A stretch of 64,000 nucleotides of DNA from Flavobacteriales bacterium. Its GTDB lineage: Bacteria > Bacteroidota > Bacteroidia > Flavobacteriales_D > Sanyastnellaceae. The notes below the pieces were generated by a model, which searched no databases, had not been told where the DNA came from, and worked only from the letters and a program-made list of their open reading frames with translations. Below are positions 29,801-37,691 of this stretch, piece after piece. A program made the position numbers and the translations under genes. The stretch is taken from assembly GCA_015665315.1 (NCBI GenBank), contig JADFAK010000006.1, positions 1 through 64,000 of the forward strand. The letters run 5' to 3'. The stretch's first letter is position 1. Each line of letters begins with the position of its first letter.

Positions 29801-32800
29801 CTCCCTGAAATAATGGTTGAAGTAGTTTCGATTGTTGAGCCTTCTTGTATTGGTCAAAACGATGGTTCTATTGATATTGCTGTTTCTGGAGGGACTGGTA
29901 TTCTTACAGTTGACTGGCCTGCAATTCCATCATGCGGAGGTTGGCCTGGTGCTGGGAATGTAGTATCACTATCTAATTTAGTAGCCTGCGACTATATCGT
30001 CAATGTGACTGATGGAACTGGCTGCGTTGTTACCGATACCATTTCTTTGGAAGCGCCTCAAGTTATGATAATTGACTTGCAAGTGTCGCTCGTAGACGGT
30101 TTGTTCAATATCAGTTGTAATGGAGCACAAGACGGATCTATTAGCGCATCAGTGAGCGGAGGAACACCTGATTGTGTTACTTATGCACCAGAATGTTATG
30201 AGTACGATTGGAGTGCATGTGATGATGTTACACAATTTGGAAACGATGTCAACTCGACTTTCGTCACCGACCTAGCGGCGGGTGTGTATTGTGTGAATGT
30301 AACTGATATCAATGGATGTCTTGCGACTTCGACAATCAACATGACGGAGCCGGATCCTATTGAAAGCAGTGGGAACGTTTCTGACTACAATGGATGTAAC
30401 ATCAGTTGTTTCGGTGCCAATGATGGATGGATTGTTCCAGAGATCACAGGTGGCAGCAGCGATTATGAAAATTTTGAATGGATCAGCGGTGGATTAACGG
30501 TTGACCCATTTGCAGTGGATACTATTCAGGATTTGGGTCCAGGAGAGTATTGTCTGTATGTGATTGATTCAAATGATTGTGAGGACACAATATGTTGGAC
30601 GATCGCAGAGCCTGCTTTAATTGAGATCAGCATTGACAATATTCAAGATGTAACTTGCTACGGTTATTCTGATGGCTCTATTTCAGTGAGTGCTATTGGT
30701 GGATGTGGAGTTTTGAGCTACAATTGGGTGGATTTAGAGGCGAATCTATACGTTGGTAATGTCCTCACCGGACTGCCAGCAGGAACCTATACGCTGACTG
30801 TATCGGACGAAAACGGATGCTCGAATCAAGCAATTGTCAACGTATTTGAACCAGACCTCTTCGAGGTGAGTTTGGATGCACCTGTTCAGGGAGATGAAGT
30901 TGAATTTATCTTGCAGTGCAATGGTGACACTACTGGTTCGATCAACGCAACAATTACTGGTGGAATTCCTGATTATGGATATTCTTGGGCCGATTGTGAT
31001 GACAACTTCTTGTCTAACGAAACAAGCCTCACGGGATTGGGAGCTGGATGTTATTGCTTGACGGTTACAGATGATGCTGGATGCGAAGCAACTTCTTGTC
31101 TGGACATTACAGAACCAGATGAGCCTTTGATTGTGACATCAGACCTCTCACTATATCCGGGTGACTTTAACATCAGTTGTGCTGGAGCTGGAGATGGATT
31201 TATCGACCTGACTGTTAGTGGTGGAGTTCCTGACTACACGTTTATTTGGCATGTAGATGGGGATACTACTTTGATTTCAGTGGATGAAGATTTACTTAAT
31301 CTGAATCCAGGTATTTATGACGTTTTGGTTACCGATCAAAACGGATGTGATACTACCTTGTTTTTAGAGTTGATCGAGCCGCCAGCTATTTTGGTCCCTG
31401 CCGACATTTTGACGTATGACGGAGGATTCAATGTATCATGTTATGGAGAGTGCGACGGTGAAATAACTATCAGTCCAGCTGGTGGAGTTGGACCATTGGT
31501 AATAACTTGGTCGGCACCATTGACTTCGAATAGCGAAACCGTTTCTAATTTATGTGCTGACACCTATAGTGTATCAGTCATGGATAGTATTGGCTGTGAG
31601 ATAATCACTCAATTCGTTATTTCCGAACCAGATTCTCTGCAGTTTAATGAAATCATCACCCCTATCTTTTGTTTCGGAGACAGCAATGGGGCTATTGACG
31701 CCAATATTTCAGGCGGAAGTGGAACTTATGATTTGATTGAATGGACACCGGATGTTAGTGATTCAGAAGAAGCATTGGGATTAGGAGCAGGTGAATACTG
31801 CTTGAATGTTGAAGATTCAAACGGTTGTGTTGCCACTGAATGTTGGGAAATTGACGAACCGGAAGAACTCATTATTGACTTCGCAGCTGTGGCCGCGAAT
31901 TGTGGTGCTTGCGATGGTTCGATCGACATAACAGTGACCGGCGGAACAGGAGTTCTGACATATACTTGGACTGGAGCTGGAGTAATAGATGGAGATGAGG
32001 ATCAACAAGATCTTTGTCCTGGAGACTATACGGTTACGGTAACTGATGAGAACTTATGTTCGGAAAGTGAGACCATTACAATAGATGGTCCGGCTCCTAT
32101 TGTAGCCAACGAGACAATTACTCAGCCGCTTTGCTATGGTGATTGCGATGGTGAAATAATCCTAGACATTGAAAATGCCGCTGATCCATTTGAAGTAGAA
32201 TGGACACAAGACGGACAAGTAGTTGGAACAGGAATCATCCTAGATGAAATCTGTGAAGGTTCATTTACAGCCACCGTATTGGATGCTGAAGGTTGTTCGA
32301 ACTCTTTTGACTTCGTTATTTTCCAACCCGACTCAATGACAATAAACGGATTCAGTCCTTTGTTTGCCAATGGCTACAATGTTTCTGAATTTGAAGGTAC
32401 AGATGGATCGTTAACTACGAATATAACGGGAGGAACGCCTGACTACACACTTGAATGGGATGGACCAACTGGAATTGATGACGATGAGACGGAAGCAGAC
32501 GGTTTGAGCGCTGGCAACTACACGCTTACTGTTACAGATGCGAATGGTTGTGTGAAGGACACGGTAATCGTTCTCACTCAGCCAGACGACCTTACGTTGC
32601 CCACAGGACTTTCTCCAAATGCCGATGGCTCGAATGACTTTTACGTGATCCTAGGCGTTGCCGAACATCCAGACAACGTATTCAAAGTCTTTAATAGATG
32701 GGGAAATCTGGTCTACGAAAAAACGGGTTACAACAACGAATGGTACGGTCAAGGAGTAAATGATCAAGATTTACCTGACGGTACCTATTACGTCATTTTT

Positions 32801-32848
32801 GAAGCCGACGATAGATCATTCAACACCTTTGTAGATCTAAGACGTTAA
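26894..32848 (+). CDS. Giant SprB-like repeat adhesin: choice-of-anchor L-like N-terminus, about 17 SprB-type repeats, gliding-motility-type (T9SS type B) C-terminal domain
   Basis: 1984 aa; repeated [IV]SCxGxxDGxIxxxxxGGxxxYxxxW; C-terminal LPTGLSPNADGSNDFYVI...FNRWGNLVYE...GTYYVIFE. Confidence 0.92.
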   Translation: MRLNLDFRHLIAGALLITTAYQSSAQCDLDTIPNNTLYVDNSMSAIQMAQELVGDGVEIFNVSVNAHPLSYGYYCLKDDALGESQGILLSTGHAENAIGPNDETGLPDIDDEGNCLNCAEYDNFFAGSPLLTLANGGLTTWDACTFEFDIVTQGDSLKFDFMFASEEYLEWVGSSFNDVFGFFITADNIGTDVNIALIPQTLTPVAINTVNHIDNSEYFYNNQDPLGLATQYDGFTQGLRAEVGNLIPCDTIHLKLIIADGSDRIYDSGVFISRLESNPITLLTSTAGGIDDMIEGCNDGTVTFQSQYAQANDLDVIFSVSGDANFPADYTTNPDLATLDNGDGTYTITIPSGSASVDLDINTIFDGILEGQEFVTITLLEQTCDTVIFNSEVNFGIIDSLSVSLSALPEEICPGNCTTLTGDALTLGDATFTWDPIDGLDPGALTQDVCPDVTTTYTLTSNLSFCEESASVTVVVTPLLIDFDVTPINCEGSSTGDIDLTILNGQAPYTITWVDGDGNFISNDEDLVDVPEGTYCVTIEDDLGCLLEDQCVDVLVVNPLEVTDVLFADFACQEISCPGACDGLIDITVVGGSGNYTYAWTGPSFTAGTEDIFDLCEGTYTVTITDDAGCVVIESWTLEAPAPLEIQLEGTVDVLCTGESTGQACVTSTGGCPPYFYSWSHDDNLTAPCALSLASDTFYVQVSDLNGCLSTDSVEVIIAEPIEPITVVIDNIFIYPGGFNVSCPNAQDGAIDITVTGGIPNYVIQWNNLDTPYGSFLEDPTNVPCGSNELTVTDDNNCVYTEIVELTCVPDLFLDYTTVQNPCGAPDASQGEIHLTNYGGGNGGPHTVTWISGPSCGVCVGDDLTGLDSGNYVVELEDAQGCTEQFVINIGQNLDFTITESVTDATCFGTCDGAIDVSVVPELGTEVYSWVGPDFTAATSSITDLCAGTYTLTITQGDCEQQFTFVVDQLPEIMVEVVSIVEPSCIGQNDGSIDIAVSGGTGILTVDWPAIPSCGGWPGAGNVVSLSNLVACDYIVNVTDGTGCVVTDTISLEAPQVMIIDLQVSLVDGLFNISCNGAQDGSISASVSGGTPDCVTYAPECYEYDWSACDDVTQFGNDVNSTFVTDLAAGVYCVNVTDINGCLATSTINMTEPDPIESSGNVSDYNGCNISCFGANDGWIVPEITGGSSDYENFEWISGGLTVDPFAVDTIQDLGPGEYCLYVIDSNDCEDTICWTIAEPALIEISIDNIQDVTCYGYSDGSISVSAIGGCGVLSYNWVDLEANLYVGNVLTGLPAGTYTLTVSDENGCSNQAIVNVFEPDLFEVSLDAPVQGDEVEFILQCNGDTTGSINATITGGIPDYGYSWADCDDNFLSNETSLTGLGAGCYCLTVTDDAGCEATSCLDITEPDEPLIVTSDLSLYPGDFNISCAGAGDGFIDLTVSGGVPDYTFIWHVDGDTTLISVDEDLLNLNPGIYDVLVTDQNGCDTTLFLELIEPPAILVPADILTYDGGFNVSCYGECDGEITISPAGGVGPLVITWSAPLTSNSETVSNLCADTYSVSVMDSIGCEIITQFVISEPDSLQFNEIITPIFCFGDSNGAIDANISGGSGTYDLIEWTPDVSDSEEALGLGAGEYCLNVEDSNGCVATECWEIDEPEELIIDFAAVAANCGACDGSIDITVTGGTGVLTYTWTGAGVIDGDEDQQDLCPGDYTVTVTDENLCSESETITIDGPAPIVANETITQPLCYGDCDGEIILDIENAADPFEVEWTQDGQVVGTGIILDEICEGSFTATVLDAEGCSNSFDFVIFQPDSMTINGFSPLFANGYNVSEFEGTDGSLTTNITGGTPDYTLEWDGPTGIDDDETEADGLSAGNYTLTVTDANGCVKDTVIVLTQPDDLTLPTGLSPNADGSNDFYVILGVAEHPDNVFKVFNRWGNLVYEKTGYNNEWYGQGVNDQDLPDGTYYVIFEADDRSFNTFVDLRR
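28351..32460 (+). repeat. Array of about 17 degenerate SprB-type protein repeats (coding)
   Basis: Counted by reading C-x-G-x-x-D/T-G ... GG ... W units in the translation. Confidence 0.8.
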
Positions 32849-32861
32849 GCCTAACACAACG

Positions 32862-33791
32862 ATGAACATGAAGAAAGCACTATATATTATCTTCGGAATG
32901 CTGCTAGGAGGTTCAGCCTACGGACAGCAAGAAATCCAAGTCAGTCAGTACATGTTTAATGGACTGCTTTTGAATCCTGCTTATGCGGGATCTCATCAGT
33001 ACTTCAGCAGTAGCTTACTGCATCGGAGTCAATGGGTAAACTTTGACAAAGCACCTACGACCCAAGTTTTTGGGATCGATGGTCCCATTGCCAAAGATCG
33101 ACTTGGCGTAGGCCTACATGTGACCAATGACCGACATGGTGTTATTAGCCAATTGGAGATTGGAGGAGATCTTGCCTGGCGCACGCCACTTGGTCCTGGA
33201 AATCTTGCACTTGGTGTCCGTGCGAACGTCGCCTCGTACAGTGCCAACTTATCAGATGTGACTGTTTGGGATGAGAACGATGAGGTTTATTCGTTCAATG
33301 ACTACTCTGGTGAATTGGTTACCAAATTTGGATTCGGAGCGTATTACAACACGGATAGATGGTACGTCGGAGTTTCAGTACCTGTTATTTATTCTCTCGA
33401 TGACAAGATCCTGCCAGCGGTAACAACAAATTCAAGTTACTTTACCCAACATTACTATTTGAACGGTGGGGCAGTCTTCGATATCAATTATAACGTGGCT
33501 GTAAAACCGTCGATCTTGCTGAAATATACCCCAGCAGCTCCAGCTGAAGTTGACATCAATTGTAACTTTTTACTATTTCAACGCTTATGGTTGGGAGCGG
33601 GATGGCGATCAGGTGATGCAGTTATTGCCATGATTGAATACAACATTACTCCACAACTGCGGGCGGGTTATGCGTACGATTTCACGACCACAGAAATTCG
33701 ACAATACTCTAGTGGTTCTCACGAGATCATGCTTGGTTTTGATTTTGGAAAGAATGTTGACATCAAGAAACGCTCTCCAAGATATTTTTAA
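32862..33791 (+). CDS. Type IX secretion system PorP/SprF family membrane protein
   Basis: QEIQVSQYMFNGLLLNPAYAGSHQYFSSSLLHRSQWVNFDKAPTTQ; downstream of the SprB-like gene. Confidence 0.93.
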   Translation: MNMKKALYIIFGMLLGGSAYGQQEIQVSQYMFNGLLLNPAYAGSHQYFSSSLLHRSQWVNFDKAPTTQVFGIDGPIAKDRLGVGLHVTNDRHGVISQLEIGGDLAWRTPLGPGNLALGVRANVASYSANLSDVTVWDENDEVYSFNDYSGELVTKFGFGAYYNTDRWYVGVSVPVIYSLDDKILPAVTTNSSYFTQHYYLNGGAVFDINYNVAVKPSILLKYTPAAPAEVDINCNFLLFQRLWLGAGWRSGDAVIAMIEYNITPQLRAGYAYDFTTTEIRQYSSGSHEIMLGFDFGKNVDIKKRSPRYF

Positions 33792-33801
33792 AGAAAGGAC
33801 A

Positions 33802-35790
33802 ATGAAAGGAAACATCACAATATACCTCGCATTAGCAATTGCATTCTTCTTCTCTTCGTGTGCTAGCATGTATCTCAAAGATGGAAATGTAGCCTACGAG
33901 CAACTGAAGTATAAGGAAGCCATTCATCAGCTAGAAAAGGGACTCGCCAAAAAAGATGACCTGCAGGCGCGAATCAACTTGGCCAACGCTTATATGAAGG
34001 TGAACAACTTCGAACAGGCCATGGCCAATTACGAAATGGCTTCACTTGACCCTAGCATAACCGATGCAGACCGAATAAATTTTGGTCGAGCGATGATGAG
34101 CAACGGGAATTATGACCAAGCTTTCGATGTGTTTGACGGAATTCTATCGCGAACTCCAGGAAACGAAACTGCTCAAAAATTGAGAACATCATGTCGTTCG
34201 ATTGACGAAATGAAAATGGACTCAGCATTGGTACAAGTAAACGATATCGGATTGTCTACCGCTGGTTCGGCATTTTGTCCAACCAAATTTGAAAACGGAC
34301 TCCTCTTTTCTGTTGTGCAGGCTGGAAAGATGAATAAGGATCCATATACCGGCAATTCATACATCGACTTGTATTACAGTCAGAAAGAAGGTGAGGCTTG
34401 GAAAGCTCCGACAAAAGTAGAAGGTGTTAATGGAAAATACCACGACGGAATCGCTACAGTTTCAGCTGATGGTAATACAATGATACTTACTCGTAGTAAT
34501 TACAAATCAAAGCAGCAATTAGGTAAGGACGCAAACCATACCAATAATATGCAGCTCTACATTTCAAAGCGCGAAGAAGGACAATGGAGTGCACCGGAGG
34601 CATTGGCCTTTAACGATGTTCACTATATGTTTGCCCACCCATCGCTTTCGGCCGATGGATCTACCCTCTACTTCTCGTCTGATCTTCAAGGAGGTTACGG
34701 CGGAATGGACCTATATTCTTCATCATGGTCGGGGACAGAATGGTCTAAGCCAGTGAATTTGGGAACAAGTATCAATACAGATGGCGACGACGTATTCCCA
34801 GCCATCCACGGAGCTGATTCTCTGTACTTCTCATCAGATTCGCGCGAAACTATGGGCGGACTAGATATTCTATACTCGGTACGTCGAAATGGAGAATGGA
34901 GCACACCTTATCACATGCAATACCCCATCAACACAGCAGCAGATGACTTTGGTGTTTCAGTGAACCCAGGAGGTGAATCGGGGCTTCTGTCGTCTGACCG
35001 ATCAGGTTCTGATAAAATTTATTCGTTCCAGATCTTCAATCCAGAATTGGCTGTTGATGGAATGATTGCCAATAAAAAGACCTTGGCTCCTCTACCAGGT
35101 ATCAAGGTTTACATTAAAAACATTACAGACAATACCGTTGAAGAATTAACGACGGATGCCAATGGCAAGTTTGCTGTTGACCTCTTGCCAGGTAAAGACT
35201 ACGAGATTAGAGCCGAAGATGATGCCTATTTTGCCATTACAGAGACTATTTCAACTAAAAACAAGACGGAAGATGAGACTTTCAATGTTGTCTTGGAAAT
35301 GGAAGAGTTATTTGTCACTGACAATGGAGATGGAACAGGCGACGGCACTGGCGATGCGAAAGGATCGGGTACGGGTGATGACAAAGGGACTGGAACTGGA
35401 AAAGGTGACGGCAAAGGAAACGGTGATAAAAGCTATCCCCTTCCTGACATTCACTGGGACTACAACAAGTGGGATATTCGACCAGATGCAGTTCCTTATT
35501 TGAATGACCTTGTCAAGCTATTGAAGGACAATCCGAAATTGAAAGTCGAAATTCAGTCTCATTGCGACTCTCGCGGTGGTGATTTCTTCAATATCCAACT
35601 CTCAAAAAAGAGAGCTGCGGCTGTTGTTGACTACCTTGTTCTCAAAGGAATATCTAGAAGTAGTGTTACTTCACAAGGTTATGGAAAACGCAAACTCTTG
35701 AATAAATGTGCTACTGGCGTACCTTGTACTGAGGAAGAGCATCAAGAGAATCGTAGAACAGAATTTATCGTGACTGAACGAAGAAAATAG
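33802..35790 (+). CDS. OmpA family protein with TPR, PD40 and CarboxypepD_reg-like domains (PorE-like architecture)
   Basis: Lipobox FFFSSCAS; SADGSTLYFSSD repeats; C-terminal IQSHCDSRGGDFFNIQLSKKRAAAVVDYL; start 33802 after porP-like gene. Confidence 0.88.
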   Translation: MKGNITIYLALAIAFFFSSCASMYLKDGNVAYEQLKYKEAIHQLEKGLAKKDDLQARINLANAYMKVNNFEQAMANYEMASLDPSITDADRINFGRAMMSNGNYDQAFDVFDGILSRTPGNETAQKLRTSCRSIDEMKMDSALVQVNDIGLSTAGSAFCPTKFENGLLFSVVQAGKMNKDPYTGNSYIDLYYSQKEGEAWKAPTKVEGVNGKYHDGIATVSADGNTMILTRSNYKSKQQLGKDANHTNNMQLYISKREEGQWSAPEALAFNDVHYMFAHPSLSADGSTLYFSSDLQGGYGGMDLYSSSWSGTEWSKPVNLGTSINTDGDDVFPAIHGADSLYFSSDSRETMGGLDILYSVRRNGEWSTPYHMQYPINTAADDFGVSVNPGGESGLLSSDRSGSDKIYSFQIFNPELAVDGMIANKKTLAPLPGIKVYIKNITDNTVEELTTDANGKFAVDLLPGKDYEIRAEDDAYFAITETISTKNKTEDETFNVVLEMEELFVTDNGDGTGDGTGDAKGSGTGDDKGTGTGKGDGKGNGDKSYPLPDIHWDYNKWDIRPDAVPYLNDLVKLLKDNPKLKVEIQSHCDSRGGDFFNIQLSKKRAAAVVDYLVLKGISRSSVTSQGYGKRKLLNKCATGVPCTEEEHQENRRTEFIVTERRK

Positions 35791-35811
35791 AATCGCACTT
35801 GGCGGTTAAGT

Positions 35812-35843
35812 AAAAAGGCCTGTCATACGACGGGCCTTTTTTT
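35812..35843 (+). terminator. Rho-independent terminator of the adhesin-PorP-OmpA module (possibly bidirectional)
   Basis: AAAAAGGCCTGTCATACGACGGGCCTTTTTTT. Confidence 0.85.
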
Positions 35844-35917
35844 GTTTGCAGGTTACTTGCTACGAAGCAAGGATATCATTCGACTTATCAGCATCATTTG
35901 CCGAAGGCTAAATCCTT

Positions 35918-37444
35918 TTAAATGGCCTTTTTAATCGCCTCCGAAAACGTTGCGTTCTCTATTTTGCTGTCCACCCATTTCCTGAAGTCGAAGTACTTGA
36001 GAACGACTTTATCTCCTGGTTGATTGGCCAATTCATCGAGCTTCTCTTTGAACTGGATGAACATCTCCTTTCTATCAATCACATTGGTCAATCGGATGAG
36101 CTTTCGTATCATTTCAATCACCAATTTTTCAAACTCAAAATCTCGCTGACGCTTGTGGAGGTACCGTTGTGTAGACTTCGTTATATACTCGAGCAAATCG
36201 AAATTGGCCAATTCAAAATGGATGACCAAGTTGAACAACCGGGCATACGAGTACAAATCTTGTCGAAGCGTGTTCTCGTTATCATTCAATACTTTGTTAA
36301 TCCAGAACAAAGCCTTGTTGTATTTCCCCGCGCCAAAATAAATGTAAGCTATGTGGTAGAAGAACTCCAATTCTTGCTCCTTGTGCAAGAGTCCCGACCA
36401 TTCTTCTAAACTTTCTATAACCTCATCGACGATTCCCAGTCCTTTCTCAAAATCGCCAGTTTGATGGCATATCTTGAGCTCTCCAATTTGAGAGTCTTTG
36501 AAGATATTCACTTGAATATCCGTGCGATTGAAGCCACTCAACTTGGCTGAATTTTTCAATTCTTCAATCATGGTCTTAGACCTATCAAAGTGTCCCAAGT
36601 CAATTTGGCATGAGATCATATTGCTCAACGCACGCACATACCTTTTCGACAGGTCTTTGCGGATCTTCGGATTATCATCTAGTATTTGCTTCGTTTTTTC
36701 AAACTTGTCATAAGCCATTGCATAGTCTCCGTTGGCCAAGTTGCAAAAACCCTGTGTGTAGTAACAAATACTTGCCGCACGCTTAGAAAGTGCTGTATTC
36801 TTTCCTTTGATCAAGGGGTGATTGGCTATTTCTTGAACCAACTGCCGATCCTCGTCATTCCTCACGTAGCCGCCAGAGCGAAATACGTAGTTGATTTTCG
36901 AATACAAGACGTGATAAGCAGCTAGATTTCTCAACTTCTCGATGATCTCCTGTTCTTCCCGAATCAAGGAGTCAAGGTCTTTGGTGAACTCTCCATCCTC
37001 AAAAGCCTCCTCAAGAAGCAATTTTTCCCAGCTAATTAGTTCGAATAGAAAGTAGAATTTTTCATGAATGATAGCCATCTTCTTGGCTCGCATGAGAAAC
37101 TTGTTGCACTCCTTGAACAACGCCTTGTTGTATAGAATCTCAATATTCTTGATTTCCTGCTTCAACAGTGAACTCGCCGAATTGTCGGAATGGTAAGCTC
37201 TAAGACTCTTCAGAATTAATTTGTATAGATGGTTCTTTTCCGAAGGAAAGTGCTTGATAAAAGTCTCGTTTTTGAACTGCTCTTTAATGCCCGACTCATC
37301 GTATTCCGACTGTTTATCAATCGAATCGAAAATTTTAAGGTAGTTCTTATCCCCACTTTGAAGAGAGGACGACAGCTTAAAAAATCTCTTCTCTGATTTA
37401 GAGAGAGACTGGATCAAATCGAACAATTCTGTAGAAGGCTTCAT
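35918..37444 (-). CDS. Hypothetical TPR-like helical-repeat protein
   Basis: 508 aa from MKPSTELFDLIQSLSKSEKRFFKL; helical repeat composition. Confidence 0.7.
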   Translation of the reverse strand: MKPSTELFDLIQSLSKSEKRFFKLSSSLQSGDKNYLKIFDSIDKQSEYDESGIKEQFKNETFIKHFPSEKNHLYKLILKSLRAYHSDNSASSLLKQEIKNIEILYNKALFKECNKFLMRAKKMAIIHEKFYFLFELISWEKLLLEEAFEDGEFTKDLDSLIREEQEIIEKLRNLAAYHVLYSKINYVFRSGGYVRNDEDRQLVQEIANHPLIKGKNTALSKRAASICYYTQGFCNLANGDYAMAYDKFEKTKQILDDNPKIRKDLSKRYVRALSNMISCQIDLGHFDRSKTMIEELKNSAKLSGFNRTDIQVNIFKDSQIGELKICHQTGDFEKGLGIVDEVIESLEEWSGLLHKEQELEFFYHIAYIYFGAGKYNKALFWINKVLNDNENTLRQDLYSYARLFNLVIHFELANFDLLEYITKSTQRYLHKRQRDFEFEKLVIEMIRKLIRLTNVIDRKEMFIQFKEKLDELANQPGDKVVLKYFDFRKWVDSKIENATFSEAIKKAI

Positions 37445-37691
37445 ATTCTCTAGCGTTGATCTTGCGATTAAAACAATGGCTCGGTTAATTGGAAAGAAGT
37501 CGACATAAAAACAATCGCATAGCAATCCAACTATATTTAATACACCCCATTTCTAATCTACCCTACCTCACAGCACAAAATAAATTAATTGTATGCGCTA
37601 CCCGTCAAAATTAGCCCGAAAAAGGTAGATTACATGGGATGAGACAAAAAAATATTATCTTAATCACAGGATTATCTCATAGATATATACA

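Noticed and set aside
28351-32460. Regularly spaced repeats considered as CRISPR or tandem DNA repeats
   Set aside because: Repeats are degenerate at DNA level, in frame and protein-coding (SprB-type); no conserved 23-47 nt direct repeat with spacers
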